Below the pieces are notes generated by a model, which saw nothing but the letters and a program-made list of their open reading frames with translations, was not told where the DNA came from and did not search any database. A stretch of 64,000 nt of DNA, taken from Calcarisporiella thermophila CBS 279.70. Its lineage: Eukaryota > Calcarisporiellomycota. Made by a program: the position numbers and the translations under genes. The first letter of the stretch is position 1. The number at the start of each line of letters is the position of its first letter. Location of the stretch: assembly GCF_041956535.1 (NCBI RefSeq), contig NW_027192210.1, forward strand, positions 256,021-320,020, written 5' to 3'. Shown here piece after piece: positions 11,405 through 22,686 of this stretch.

Positions 11405-14102
11405 CTATGCTTTCTTCTCTTCTATGCCTCGCTTCTCCAGTGTCAGCTCCAGTAGTCTATTCAATCTTGTAATCATGCTCCGGGGATCGTCAAGAACTCC
11501 CGCGGCGCAAAGCGCATTATCATGGATCTATCCATATGGAAAACATTAACAACCCTCCTTTTCAGGAAGAGCACATGGAAAGGGGTCCACTCACCTGTGA
11601 AGCCACCAATTTAGCCAGCTCCGGGTCTTCATTGCGCACGCGATAGAGGCCGCGAATCACTGCATGTTCCCCATTGATCTCAAGGGCAACGGGGCTGGGC
11701 GGGAGGTCGTCTGTGTTTTTTGCGGATCCCGACATCATGGCAAGCATTCCTACATAGCGGATGTTAATCGCTCGAGAAAATATAAGCTTTCCGGAATAAG
11801 GAGAGGACTCGTACTTCGCATGGCAGGGGAATCATGGTCCGTCACAATGGCTGGGTGAGTGACCAAGCGACGCGATACGGTTACTTTCTTAACCGCCTCT
11901 TTGCCGAGGGTATTTTGTAACCACTCGGCTAGCTCCTGACCCTGTTCTTCCGAGAGGCCCTCGGCGCCCTTGTTCGATTCGGAAGCCGCGTTCATGAACT
12001 CATCCTGACTGATGTCCGAGTCGATCGAGACGAGTTTATGGCCATTGAAGTCGCGCAGATGGTTGACGACGAATTCATCGACGTTGTCGTACAAAAAGAG
12101 CCTAGGGTGGGTGGACGAGCGAAAGCAAGGAGGCCAATGATTTAGCAGCCCATAGACAACCACAAGCAAGCAATACACGTATACTCACACCTCCACGCCC
12201 TTCTCCTTGAACTTCTCGAGGTAGGCCGACTCCTCTGCAAACTTGCGCGCCGAAGTGCACAGGTAGTAGATGCTCTTCTGCCCCTCCTTCATCCTCTCCA
12301 CGTAGTCTTTCAGTCCCGAGAGCTCGCCCTTGTTCAGGGTGCTCGTTTCATAGCGCAGGAGCTTGGCAATGTCCTTCTGGTTCACCGGGTCCGTGCACAC
12401 CCCCTCCTTCAAAAAGACCCCAAAGTCGCCCACGAAGTCGGCGTACTTCTTCGGGTCCTGTTTGGCTTCCCCCTCCAGCCAGCTAACAATCCGCCGAGTG
12501 AGCACACGGGACAGCTTTTGCAGCACCCCGTCTTGTAACAGTTCGCGCGACACATTCAGCGGCAAGTCCTCAGCATCGACGACGCCACGAAGGAATCGAA
12601 GCCACTCGGGGAGAAGGCCTTTGCTCTTGGACTGGATAAGGACCTTGCGGGTGTAGAGGCTGACGCCCGGCTCCTGGCGACCAAACCCGGTGCCCAAGAC
12701 CTCCATGTGTCGTTCAGGGACATAGAGGATGGAGCTGATGGCGGGGAAGTCGCTCTTGAAATGAAGCGTGTACAAGGGGGAATCCCACTGCTGCGAAATG
12801 AATTGATAAAACTGGCGGTGTTCATCGGCGGTGACCTCATTCTTAGCCTTGGTCCCTAACATGACAATAAGGGTGAGGACGATGAAGGTGGGAGCAAGGA
12901 TGAAATCAGGAGGGAAACATCATGTTCCGCCTTGGGTGATCATTCAAGAAAAAAAAACGATAAAACGTCACTTACACAGTGCATCCAAGGTATTGACTCT
13001 CTCCTCGTTCAAGTAGATGGGGAAGCCCACAAAATTGCTGTACTTCTTCACGATGGACTCGATCCTGAGCTTGTCCGCGAACTCCATGCAGTCTTCGCGC
13101 AGCTCAATCACAATTTTCGTCCCGACGTCTACTCCGTCCGCCTCGCTTACGGTGTAACTGCCCAACCCATCCGATGCCCATACGTAGCCCTTGGACCCAG
13201 GGGTGGCCGAGCGGGTGTATACGCGGATGTTGGCGCCGACCATAAAGCTCGAATAGAAGCCCACGCCAAACTGACCGATGATCTTATCTTTGGCCGAGGC
13301 CTCGCTGGACTCGAGCTTCTCGAGGAAAGACTTTGAGCCTGAACGCGCGATAGTGCCCAGGTTGTCAATAAGCTCCTCCTCAGTCATTCCCACGCCAGAA
13401 TCCTGATGAAGGGGGGGGGGGAGAGAAGGGGGACTGATTAGTTACTGGGTCGAGGATAAAAAAGCATAACTTCGAAAAGTACCTGGATGGTGAATGTTTT
13501 TGCCTCCTTGTCGACCGAAATCCTAATCTCGAGGGGCCGTGAAGAATCGAGTCCCTGTTGTGTCAGTTGAGCGTGTCGAAGTTTTTCCAAAGCATCAGCT
13601 GCATTGGACACCAGCTCTCTGAATTTCAAAGAATGCATGAAAGCTTATAAGGCATCATGGGTAGAGCAGGGGGATCTTACCGTACAAACACCTCCTTTTC
13701 AGAATAGAGTGAATTGGTCACGATCTGCAACAGTTTTTTGGTCTCTGCCTTGAATTCGTGCTGCATTGGCTGCCCGTTTGCAGTCTCGGCATTGGCCTAT
13801 TTAAGATAAAAAAAAGGCATTAGCAAGTATAGAGGAATTGAATCGAAATGGGCTCTACAGTACCTGCGTTGAATAGGCGCGCAACCCATGTTTGGATCCT
13901 TCGACCCAGGTGGCGGCTGAAGTAGTTCGCGTGATGTAATTACGGAAGATCTATAGGGTCAAGGTTAACCCTCAAAACTCAACCCCATGGTTGAAATCAG
14001 AAAGTATTAAAGACTAGGGAAACTCACGGCTGGATTGGCACGCGGCTGCCTCAATCTCGATGAGGTGGCTCTCAGCGCTGCACGTACAGGGGACAACCAC
14101 AT
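11405..14102 (-). CDS. TRAP1: Mitochondrial Hsp90 chaperone (TRAP1-type)
   Basis: ATP-dependent Hsp90 of the mitochondrial matrix. Nine exons: 14028..14102, 13864..13950, 13681..13796, 13483..13618, 12976..13402, 12189..12855, 11815..12101, 11595..11749, 11405..11527. They join exactly in frame to 690 residues. The N-terminus ([19 protein letters not shown]) is Arg/Ser-rich and lacks acidic residues, typical of a matrix presequence. The GHKL ATPase is complete: ELVSNAADA near 93-101 (catalytic Glu), DSGVGM at 139-144, and [11 protein letters not shown] near 180-190. Middle-domain features include NVSRELLQ. There is no charged linker and no C-terminal MEEVD, which separates it from cytosolic Hsp90. 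I saw no convincing heat-shock element just upstream. Confidence 0.94.
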
Positions 14103-15278
14103 GGCGAATGAATGGAATGCTGACCACACACGATGGATTCAACCCGCTCTCCCCGTTGGGAAACAGAAGTTGAAGGAACAAATTTTGTGACTGCTTATTT
14201 ATTCACCAGCCTCGCGCAGTCACGCTGATCCCTCTCATTATCAGGGACGGCCAAAGGGAGATACCCCCCCGTCGGCGTGACAAGAATACACAATGGAGAT
14301 ACGGGCGATAGAGGAGAGGAAGAACAACCATGTTTATCTTGCGTCGGGCCGTAGCCGTATCCGCCCACTTATCGGTGCTCCGCTGTGGCTACGACTGCAT
14401 AGTTGAAAGATCTCGGACAAACTTGGGAGGCGCCCTTCTAGAGGAGCGGTTTTTGAAGGCGTATGTCATGCTGAGATAAAATTGCGCGGGGGAGGGAGGG
14501 GAGGTTAGGCCTCCCTGCCGCATTGCCGTGGTTTCCAAACTCTGCGATTTCCTGCTCGCCGAGAGTTCTTCCTCTTCTCCGCCCCACTCAGACGGGCGGA
14601 TCCCTCCCAACGAAAAAGGAGGGGCCTGCGCATTCCCACGATGCCAGAGCGGAAGGCTAAAGCTTGTCATTGGGGCCGGGCCAAATTGTTTGAAATTAAG
14701 AAACTTTCATGCAGAACCCCGGATAGCCCGGTCATGTCATCGCTCGCGCTCCGCCTCTCCTTGAGATCCCAGCTCGGCTGATATGCTATCGAGAGGCTTT
14801 ATTGAGCCACTGGCTTCATAATAAGATATGGAGCAGAAATGAGATGAGGGGGAACAAAGGAAGTCGTCTCTTCCAAGCGCCTGGTAGCAAAATGAAACAT
14901 AATAATAGCAATAATATCAAACGAGCAACGAAAACCATCACAATATAATGACAATAAGAGCGGCAGAGATTTTTCTTTCTGTGGAGGGACAATCGCTTCT
15001 CTCCCCCTCCTCCGCCTCTATCCACAAAAGTAAACAAAGTACAAAATGGCCGAAAATAAGCTCCAGCCAGCCAACCGAGGCTATCGCGGAGGGCATCGCG
15101 CGGGAGGGGCTGGGAGAGGCCGGACGCAAAAATATACGAATGAGAATATGGAATAAAGTAATAATAAGAGAAAAGAAGAAATGGGAGCGTAGGAGGATGG
15201 AGAGATTGATAAGAAGGTCTATTGCAATCGAGAATAAGAACGAGATAGCAACATGATAAATACAGCTATTATATAATA
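14103..15278. other. Intergenic upstream of TRAP1
   Basis: 1.18 kb holding the TRAP1 promoter (right of 14102) and the 3' flank of the HSF-type gene. It includes GC-rich stretches and AT-rich trinucleotide-like runs (AATAATAG). I found no gene and no clear alternating GAA/TTC heat-shock element by eye. Confidence 0.5.
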
Positions 15279-16779
15279 CTATAGACAATGAATATATCCG
15301 ACTCCTCCGCCCTTGTCATCGGCGCCCAGCAGTGGGTACTCGATCATCTCCGGAGGAATGGGGAAAAGCGAGGGAGAGGAGGCGGCACTGGGGAGCCCGA
15401 ACCCGTTGCAGCTCGCGTCCAGGGGCCAGTCGGTGCAGGACGAGAACTGGTCTCGCCCGAAGGAGCCAAAGACGGGGGAGGCGTCGGGAGGCGTCACCAT
15501 CCCGAAGGGATCGTCGTCGTCGGAGATGGTTAGACTGGGTGCGGAGATGGGGGGGAATAGAGCGGGGACGAAGGGCTGTTGATCGGGGGAATAGAGATCG
15601 GCGCCGACTTGCACGAGCTCATCTCCGACGGGAGCGAGCTGGAGTGAGTCGAAGGAGGGGGCGGATTCGGTGCGGGGGCGCTTGGCCGCCCTTTCCACGA
15701 GCCCATGCTCCTCTGTCGTCTCCTCTTCCTGCTTCCCCCCCCCCCCTCCCCTCCTCCTCCTCCTCCTCCTTCGACTCAGCCTCGACAAGGGCATCGCTTG
15801 GCTTCGAGACATCTGGGCCGCGCGGGTCGCATTTCAAGGATAAGCCCCGAGCCTCATCCTCGCGCTTCGCCGGGCGCCCACAAAAGGAGGCGTACTTGCG
15901 CGCGTGCTTCTCAGCCACAAACCGCTCGATCTCCTCCAGCTGCTGCTGGTTCTCCATCACCTTCCCGCTCAGCGTCTTCACCACGGGCACCAGCCGCTGC
16001 ACAATGATCCCGACGCTGTTCAGGTCGCGCTGCAGGCCCCTGACAAGCTCCTTTAAGCCGCCCATCTCCTCCTCCGCCTCCTCCTCCGCCTCCTCCTCCG
16101 CCTCCTCCTCCTCTTCCCCGCCGCCCTCCCGCGCATCATACGCGGCGTGCAGCGGCGACGTGGGGGGGGTCGGCTTGCTCTTCTTGCGCTTGCGGACCTG
16201 GGCGCGGCGCCGGATTTTACATAAAAGGTCAAACCGCCCCTTCTTGAAATAGGGGTGGGTGAAAATGCACGCGGTCTGGCTGTGGCGTTGCTTGCGGCCG
16301 TCGGAAACGCGCGAAAACCCGTATATCTATCCAAATGGAGGCATCGGTTATCCAGATAGCTCCCCTATCACACTCACACAAGCAGAGGGCCTACATTCAG
16401 CTGCCGGACAAACGACGCAAACTTGGAGTGCTTGAAGTACCGCGGGAGCACATTCGCGGCGAATTCCGCGGTGTGGTCGATGAAGAAGGACGAGCCCGAG
16501 TCGTCCCACGAGATGAATTCCTCGTACTCGCCGGAATCTAGGAGTCTGTAGAAATGGAAGGGGTAAGCGCAATGGCGTCAGGGCTTCATGCAGCGCAGCC
16601 ATGGCTGTGGAATGCAGAACGTACTGATATAGCTTGGCCACGAACACCGAGACAATGTCGCCGGGCTCGCCGTCGCAGGCGGGCTCCAGCGGGTCCAGCG
16701 TGGCCATGGGGGGTAAATGAGGGGCCGGGGGAGGGAAGGAGAGGGCGGGCGGATTGGCGGGCGTTTTAATGCGCGACAT
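15279..16779 (-). CDS. Heat-shock-factor-type transcription factor, with a frameshift at a 12-C run
   Basis: Nuclear HSF-family DNA-binding regulator. Exons 16625..16779, 16395..16545 and 15279..16326. The winged-helix domain (residues about 43-145) is built across two introns: FVAKLYQLLDS, then FASFVRQLN at the recognition helix, then IYGFSR after intron 2, ending in a basic QVRKRKK. An acidic EEEEEAEEE spacer and a heptad-like region follow (LKELVRGLQRDLNS...VVKTLSGKV), fitting the trimerisation HR-A/B. The frame then breaks at 12 C on the plus strand (15735..15746). The reading frame shifts by one base, and the continuing frame encodes a Ser/Pro/Asp-rich tail (ISDDDDPFGMVTPPDAS) ending at 15279. 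Unshifted, the protein stops at 15619. A sequencing indel is likeliest. The start could also be a second Met about 24 codons in. Confidence 0.88.
15735..15746. repeat. 12-base C homopolymer at the HSF frameshift
   Basis: A run of 12 C on the plus strand (G on the coding strand) sits exactly where the HSF reading frame changes. A GAG-rich simple repeat adjoins it. Confidence 0.85.
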
Positions 16780-17757
16780 GGTCGCTGTGGTTCAGGCCGA
16801 TGCTGTGGGTAGAACACCAGGGGGATTGGTAGGGACACAACGAGATGGCTGCGGGCCAAATGGCTAGTGCGGATAAAACGGGCGCGGCCGAAATGGCAGA
16901 AAGGAAAAAGCCCGAGTCTACTGAAGAGGCAGAGAGAGAGAGGGAAAAAGGAAACCTTATGCATTTAAACAAAGGTGCTACAAGAAAGTGAAGGGGCAGC
17001 CGATACACAGCACACCGTTGCACCTCGTCGTGCGCCCATTGGCCAGGAGCTGGCGAATATGGTGGCAAATTTCTGGTCAAAGAGGGAGGATTTCTCGCGC
17101 GAGTTTGAGATAAAGCAGATAATGGGCGATAGCACGAAAAACTTTCTCAGAGGCTCGGGAGAAATGCGGGCGAGCGAAGGGCCTCGGTTCCGATCCCGGT
17201 CCCCCCGCCCGCCCACTCCCCCTCCTCGCCCCCGCCCGCGGTCTGAATCCTCCATCCATGCTGTGTGGGTTATAAATAGGCCTGCCCGCGTGCAAGAACA
17301 TTGCGCCGGTTTATTCATGATGCAATAGGAAGAAACACCCCAAGTCGAGCAGCAAGCCCTCGACACGGCCACGCAGAGAAGGGGGAGGGCCTGCGGGGCT
17401 CACCAGAAGCTAGTCACAGGGGGGGCTTGCCAAAGAATAAAGCCCGAGCCCCCTGCTACAAACAGAGCCCTGCCCCCCATTGGCCGTTCCACGCCTAATA
17501 GTACAAGAAATGACAACAAAAAAATCAAAGTAACAAGGTTTGCTTTTCAAAGGAACGTGAGCCGCTTGGTAAAACTGAATGTAACAATACGAGGCAAGAT
17601 AGAGAAAATGGAGGGGGGGGGGGGAGGAAGGGAAGGAGAGGGGGGAAACAATTAGATCGAAGACTAATAACAACTAATAAAGACGAATAAAAACAAAACG
17701 GCAATCTTTAACCAGCCACCGCATAATAAGCCCAAAACAAGCGCGGCCTCGTCCACG
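16780..17757. other. Intergenic upstream of the HSF-type gene
   Basis: 978 bp between the HSF start and the FCHo stop, both on the minus strand. A TATTTATA-like sequence on the minus strand lies near 17270-17280. A 118-codon plus-strand frame at 16975..17328 exists but resembles no family and is rich in simple Pro/Arg runs; I do not call it. Confidence 0.45.
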
Positions 17758-20437
17758 TCATGTCGAAACGGGGGACGCGGCGGCAGGAGCACCACTGGGT
17801 GGCGGCGGGCCACTGTTAGGATCGGAGGGGGCGACGATGTATTTGCCCGAGACCACCCGCCTCTCCACCCTGCTCTCGCCGTCTCCGCCCCGGAGCAGCT
17901 CGGCCGCCACGCCGCTCACCAATCTCCCCTCGGCCGACGCCCACTTAACCGCAATCGGCGCAGGCTTGCTCTGCCCCTCCACCACAAACCGCGCCATCAG
18001 TCGGCCCTCGGTCAGCTCGGCCGTGTCCACGCGCCAGAGCATCTTTTGTCGTTCGGGGTTCCACACCCCCTGGGGCCGACTCTGCACCTGCCCCTTTTGC
18101 ACCCCGCCGTCAACCGGCACCAGGAACGCCAGCTCGCTTAGGGTCCAGTCGGGACGCAGCTTCCAGTCAACGAGCAGGCTGGTCACCCCCGCCTCGCACC
18201 GCCAAATACTCCTGATCTCGATGGGCAGGTAGGGATCGGTGTGGTCAGGGGTGGCGTGCACTTGGTACTTGATCGCGGCCTGCAGGCCCGCAGCGGGGTG
18301 GGGCGTGAACTGGTACCCGTCGCCCGCCTCGGCAATAAACGCCGGATTGGGGACGATCTTGTCCAGGGCGGTCTCCGCGGCGTCGAGGCGGAACTGCACC
18401 GGCTCTGCCGCAGAGAGATTCACCTCGCCCGTGACGAGCACGCGTGACACGGACCCATCCTCCGTCGTCAGCAGATTCACCGTCTCCGTGATGCCAACCA
18501 CGACGCCCCCCACGTGGGGGCCGTGGCCATTAGCAGGGCCAGCCCCCGCCGGCCCGTTCCCGAGCGAGGCGGGCGCCTCATAGGAGAACGGCGACGGGGG
18601 GGCCAACCCGCCCGCCGCCTCCTTCTCGGACCCCCCGCTCCCATCCGTAATCGACATCCCCGGGCTGATGACCAGCGATGTGTCGCCAATAAAGCTGGCC
18701 GTGTTCCGATAATCCCGTCGGCCTCTGCGCCTGCTGACGGTGGGCGAGCGGCTGGCCTGAAGCATGGACTTGACGCGTGTTAGCGCATTGCTCGCATCGT
18801 CAGTGTTTTCGGACGTCACCTGCGGCTTGATTTCGACCCGCATCCTCCCGCCCATCCCCAGGCTCATTGTGTCGGACTCGTCGTCGCCATCGCCGTCGCT
18901 TCCGATGTGCGAGGCGTGGTCCCAGGGCTTGCGATCCGCCGAGGGAGGAGGGATCGAGTATCCCTCCTCATCCACCGTCACCCGGGGGATATCGCCTGGG
19001 GTGTGGAGGAGGGAGGGGGCCCTCGCTTCCGTCGCCTCTGGGCCGTCCCAAGCCCCGGCGGAAGCCGTGGCCGTTTCGCCCGATGGCTCTGCCCCCGTCG
19101 CGGTGGCATCTTCCAGAGCGGGCATCGAGAGAGAAGGAGGCTGCTCTGGTTCATCGTTCGTGTGCATGGCGGTGAACCCCCCGATCCTTGCGTGGGAGGA
19201 ATCGTGCCCACCCGAGTGATCGCTCATCGAGGTATACTGGGTCGAGGTTGACTTTCTCCGGCGGCGGAAAGTGCCTAGCGCGTTCCTCAAGCCAGAGCGC
19301 TCCTTGACATGGTCCTCGGACGTCGAGGGGGTGAGCGATTGGGGGGGAGAGTGTGGCATCGACTGGGACTGCTGGAGCCTGGGGAGGGCGTCGAACGAGG
19401 AGCAAAATCTCTCAATTTCGGCTGGAATGTCAAACTCGAGGAGTGCCGAGGTAATCGTGTCGGCCGCCTGTAACCAGGGGGAGAGGAGGGGAAGAAAGGT
19501 GAGCAACATAGATGCACGTGGACACGGCTAAGCGGACTAACTAACCGAAATACGCTTCATCAACTGTTCGGATTGAATTTGCTCGAACCGCTCCACCATC
19601 TCCTTAAGATTCGCGAGCCGTGCCTCATCTACTAGCTGGAATTTTTGAAGGATAAGCGGGGCCTCTGCGCTCCATGAATCTCGAACCCCTTGCAGGCTGT
19701 GAGTTGAATTGGAGAGCTTGAGGCTAGCCGCCTCATGCTTCGCAGAGTTAGCCGTTTTATCAAGCGCCTTCTGGTGCTGTGAGTGTTTGCAAGGGGAGGG
19801 GAGGGGAGAGGAAGAGTTAGAAGGCGAGGGCATAAGCAGAACGGAAAAAGCCCCAAGCTGTGACCTCTGGGCTCTGCTGCTCCAAATATTATTACCTTTT
19901 GAACCTTGGCTAGCCAGTCATCGTACTCTCTAACCAGAGAAAATGTCGCACAATCGTACATTTTCAATCCTGCCCATTCTGCATTCCCTACCTGGGCCCT
20001 TAATGATCTCTCTACCTCATCCATGATCATTTTCCCCATTTGCGTGTGGACATTGGCCATTTCCCCTATCTCTTTGTGCAGTAAATCCCAAATCGTGGCA
20101 AACGTCCCGAGCGCGCCACGATCAGTGATAAAGGATTTTTTGGCAAGCTTTTGGAGCGATTTTGCATACATCTCTTCGATGAGAGCACGTTCATGGAAAT
20201 AGTTGGCCAGCTCTTCATGGAGGATCTTTGCCTTGCGTAGGCGAGACTGGAGCGGCTCGAGGCCATCTCTCGGCCGATCCGTCTAAAAAATACAGGAATT
20301 AGTGGGTGAGTAGAGGAATATGAATGTTTTGCCCATCCTCCATTTCTTCTTCTCAGACACGCTGAGGCCCATTAGGCCTGAAATCCTAACAGTCATCTAG
20401 AATAGAGTATTACCATAAACGTCTCAACATAGCCCAT
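17758..20437 (-). CDS. Muniscin endocytic adaptor (Syp1/FCHo-type): F-BAR plus mu-homology domain
   Basis: Membrane-bending early endocytic adaptor. Four exons (20414..20437, 19896..20282, 19546..19776, 17758..19467) join to 783 residues. Exon 1 encodes only MGYVETFM. Residues about 1-245 form the F-BAR module: RLRKAKILHEELANYFHERA, then EEMYAKSLQKLAKK, a hallmark of F-BAR proteins. The centre is a disordered Ser/Pro-rich linker with basic clusters (FRRRRKSTST, SRRRGRRD). From about residue 525 a muniscin-type mu-homology domain begins (GVVVGITETVNLL) and runs through WKLRPDWTLSELAF near the end. The acceptor of exon 3 could lie 6 nt further in. The gene is divergent from ORC5. Confidence 0.9.
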
Positions 20438-20758
20438 GATGATTAGTAACGCTTTAAGTATAGTTTCCCTCCCAGGGGGATTTAGAATCGGAAGATTGAA
20501 GAGCCGCGAAGGTAAGTAACAGCAATTAGTGGGAAAAACAGGTGAGAAGAGATGGGGTAGAACAAAAATGTAATCGAGTTGGAAATATGGAATAGCGTTT
20601 AGAATAAAGAAATACAAAATGTTAACTCAAAATAACGGTGGCTTGCCCATTCCATAGACAAAAAAAGACGCGTAAAAAGCTTTAGATCTTGAAACTTGTC
20701 AAGCTTAAATTTTGGCTTCGATCCAGATTGAAACGGCCGCTATATAGGTTTAGACGTC
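20438..20758. promoter_or_regulatory. Shared FCHo/ORC5 promoter with an MCB-like site
   Basis: 321 bp between two divergent starts. ACGCGT at 20668..20673 is the MluI cell-cycle box bound by MBF in yeasts, about 90 bp before the ORC5 ATG. In yeasts such sites drive G1/S genes, including replication genes. Function here is inferred. Confidence 0.5.
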
Positions 20759-22523
20759 ATGACTGACGCCCTCATCCACGAGCTAAATGAACTGTTTCCT
20801 GGGCGGTCTAAGCAGATTGAGACATTGCACCGCTTACTAGGAGAGGTAATGGTGGAGCTCTTTCTATTTATGCATTCCCATATTTTCGTGACCGATGTTT
20901 CTTCTTAGCCATCGGATGTCACTCCACCCGCCATTTTTATCTACGGCCACTCATCCTCTGGCAAAACCACGGTTCTAAAACACCTTCTCGCACGCTCGCT
21001 TCCTCGAAACCAATTCGCGTTTATCAACTGTATAGAACGTCACACGCCGCGCCTCATCTACGAGCATGCACTCAACCAGTTAACGGGAACCCAACCCCGG
21101 CATGAAAACGACTATTGTGGATACACCCGATGCGAGTATTTCGACGATTTTGTAAGATTCTTGAAAGATGCATGCGGTGATGGAGTCGAGACACGATACT
21201 TGGTGTTTGATCGAGCGGAGCGTTTGAGAGATATGGCACCCACCTTCTTGCCCGCTCTTCTTAAACTTCCGGAACTGGTATTGTATATTCGCATGCGGAT
21301 CCCGCACACTGAGTTCCACGTTGCTATCTCAACAATGTACTTATTGCTTCCCCCCCCCCCCTTCACTAGACCGGGAAAAACCTCTGCGTCATCCTCATCT
21401 CTTCAGTCGTCTGGGAAAAGTTCCGCGCCAAGACCGGGTCCTATGAGCCCTACCTTTTGCACTTCACAGACTACACCAAGCAGGATATTGCACAGATCCT
21501 CGCCAAAGACTGCCCTCCTGACCAGGATGTAGCGTTCTTCCTGCAATTTGTTGATGTGGTGTACGACGTATTCCACAAGAATTGCAAGGATCTGAATGAA
21601 CTGAGACACTTGGTCGCCTTGCTCTTTCCTGTGTACGTGCAACCGGTGCTGGACTCCCGGGGTAGGATTGGTCTTACGCTACTCGGTTGTTTTCCCCCGT
21701 AACCAATTGTATCCAAACCTTTTAGTTCAGAAAACAGAGCATATCAAACTCTTTAAAATGGCACAGGAATATTTCGCGGAGGCGACCGACAAGCTGTATC
21801 TCCGCGAAATCTCCAGCGCCGAGTGGGTCAAACGCCCGCCCAATGCACCCTCCTCCACTCTTCGAGAGGTAACGGCGGCCAATGCTGGGTGTGAGTGTTC
21901 GAGCTGCTTCTTTCGTCGAGGATGCTTTGCCTTAACTCTTTTCCGATGACCATGTTTCTAGCGGGGGTCGAACTCCCCTACTACACAAAATTCCTCCTGA
22001 TCTCCTCCTACATCGCTTCCTACAATCCCCCGCGGCTGGACATGCGCTACTTTGCCAAGGGGCGAGAGGAAAGGAAGGGGAAGGGGAAGCAGCGAAAGGA
22101 GCCCCAAACCGGTGGAAAGGTGCATTTTGAATTCTCCCCCTCTTGCCCCGGAATGACGTGTGTTTAATCGGATTTCTTCTTCATTAGCTGAGACAGCAGC
22201 TGTTGGGTCCAAAAGCTTTTCCGGTGGAGCGCATGCTTGCCATATTCTACAGCATCATCGAGGACCCGATTGACAACACGGTCGACATCCAAACACAGGT
22301 AAGCCCGTCTGCAAACACAAGAAGCCATCCCTATTCACCTCTCAACCGTGGCGCTTGTGCATAGATATCCTCTCTTGTCTCTCTCCGCCTTCTAATCAGA
22401 GTCACCAGCATGGACAGACTTGACACCATGAAACTCAAGTGCAACGCGAGCTTTGAGCTCGTCCGACAGCTCGCCCGCAGCTTACGATTCGACATAGAGC
22501 GATATTTGTATGATTTTTATTAG
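20759..22523 (+). CDS. ORC5: Origin recognition complex subunit 5
   Basis: AAA+ subunit of ORC, which marks replication origins. Seven exons (20759..20845, 20909..21277, 21370..21661, 21726..21890, 21962..22119, 22188..22298, 22365..22523) join to 446 residues, the usual length. Walker A is GHSSSGKT at residues 42-49. Walker B is YLVFDRAE near 126-133. The central region [20 protein letters not shown] matches the AAA+ lid of Orc5. The C-terminal winged-helix part has [14 protein letters not shown] and DMRYFAKG, family hallmarks. A Lys/Gly/Gln-rich insertion (KGKGKQRKE) lies at the exon 5 end. Intron 2 contains a run of C before its 3' site. Confidence 0.93.
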
Positions 22524-22686
22524 AGCTTGGTTCTTATCTTCATTGTCAATTGTACATAGTATCTTCTCTCTCAATACAATTCAAGGAGGGATTGGCTCCG
22601 ACCCGATCCACTCCACCCCCTCTCCTCCTACCACAGGATGCACCCCGTGTCGCCTAGGGCACAAAAAGCCCCCGCGGCCGCGAAGG

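Noticed and set aside
15332-16252. 306-codon open frame on the plus strand
   Set aside because: It lies opposite the HSF gene. Its long Ser/Pro/Arg runs come from the GC-rich, GAG-repeat coding strand below it; no family resemblance.
16975-17328. 118-codon plus-strand frame upstream of HSF
   Set aside because: No family similarity, compositionally biased Pro/Arg end, no splice or promoter support; treated as intergenic.
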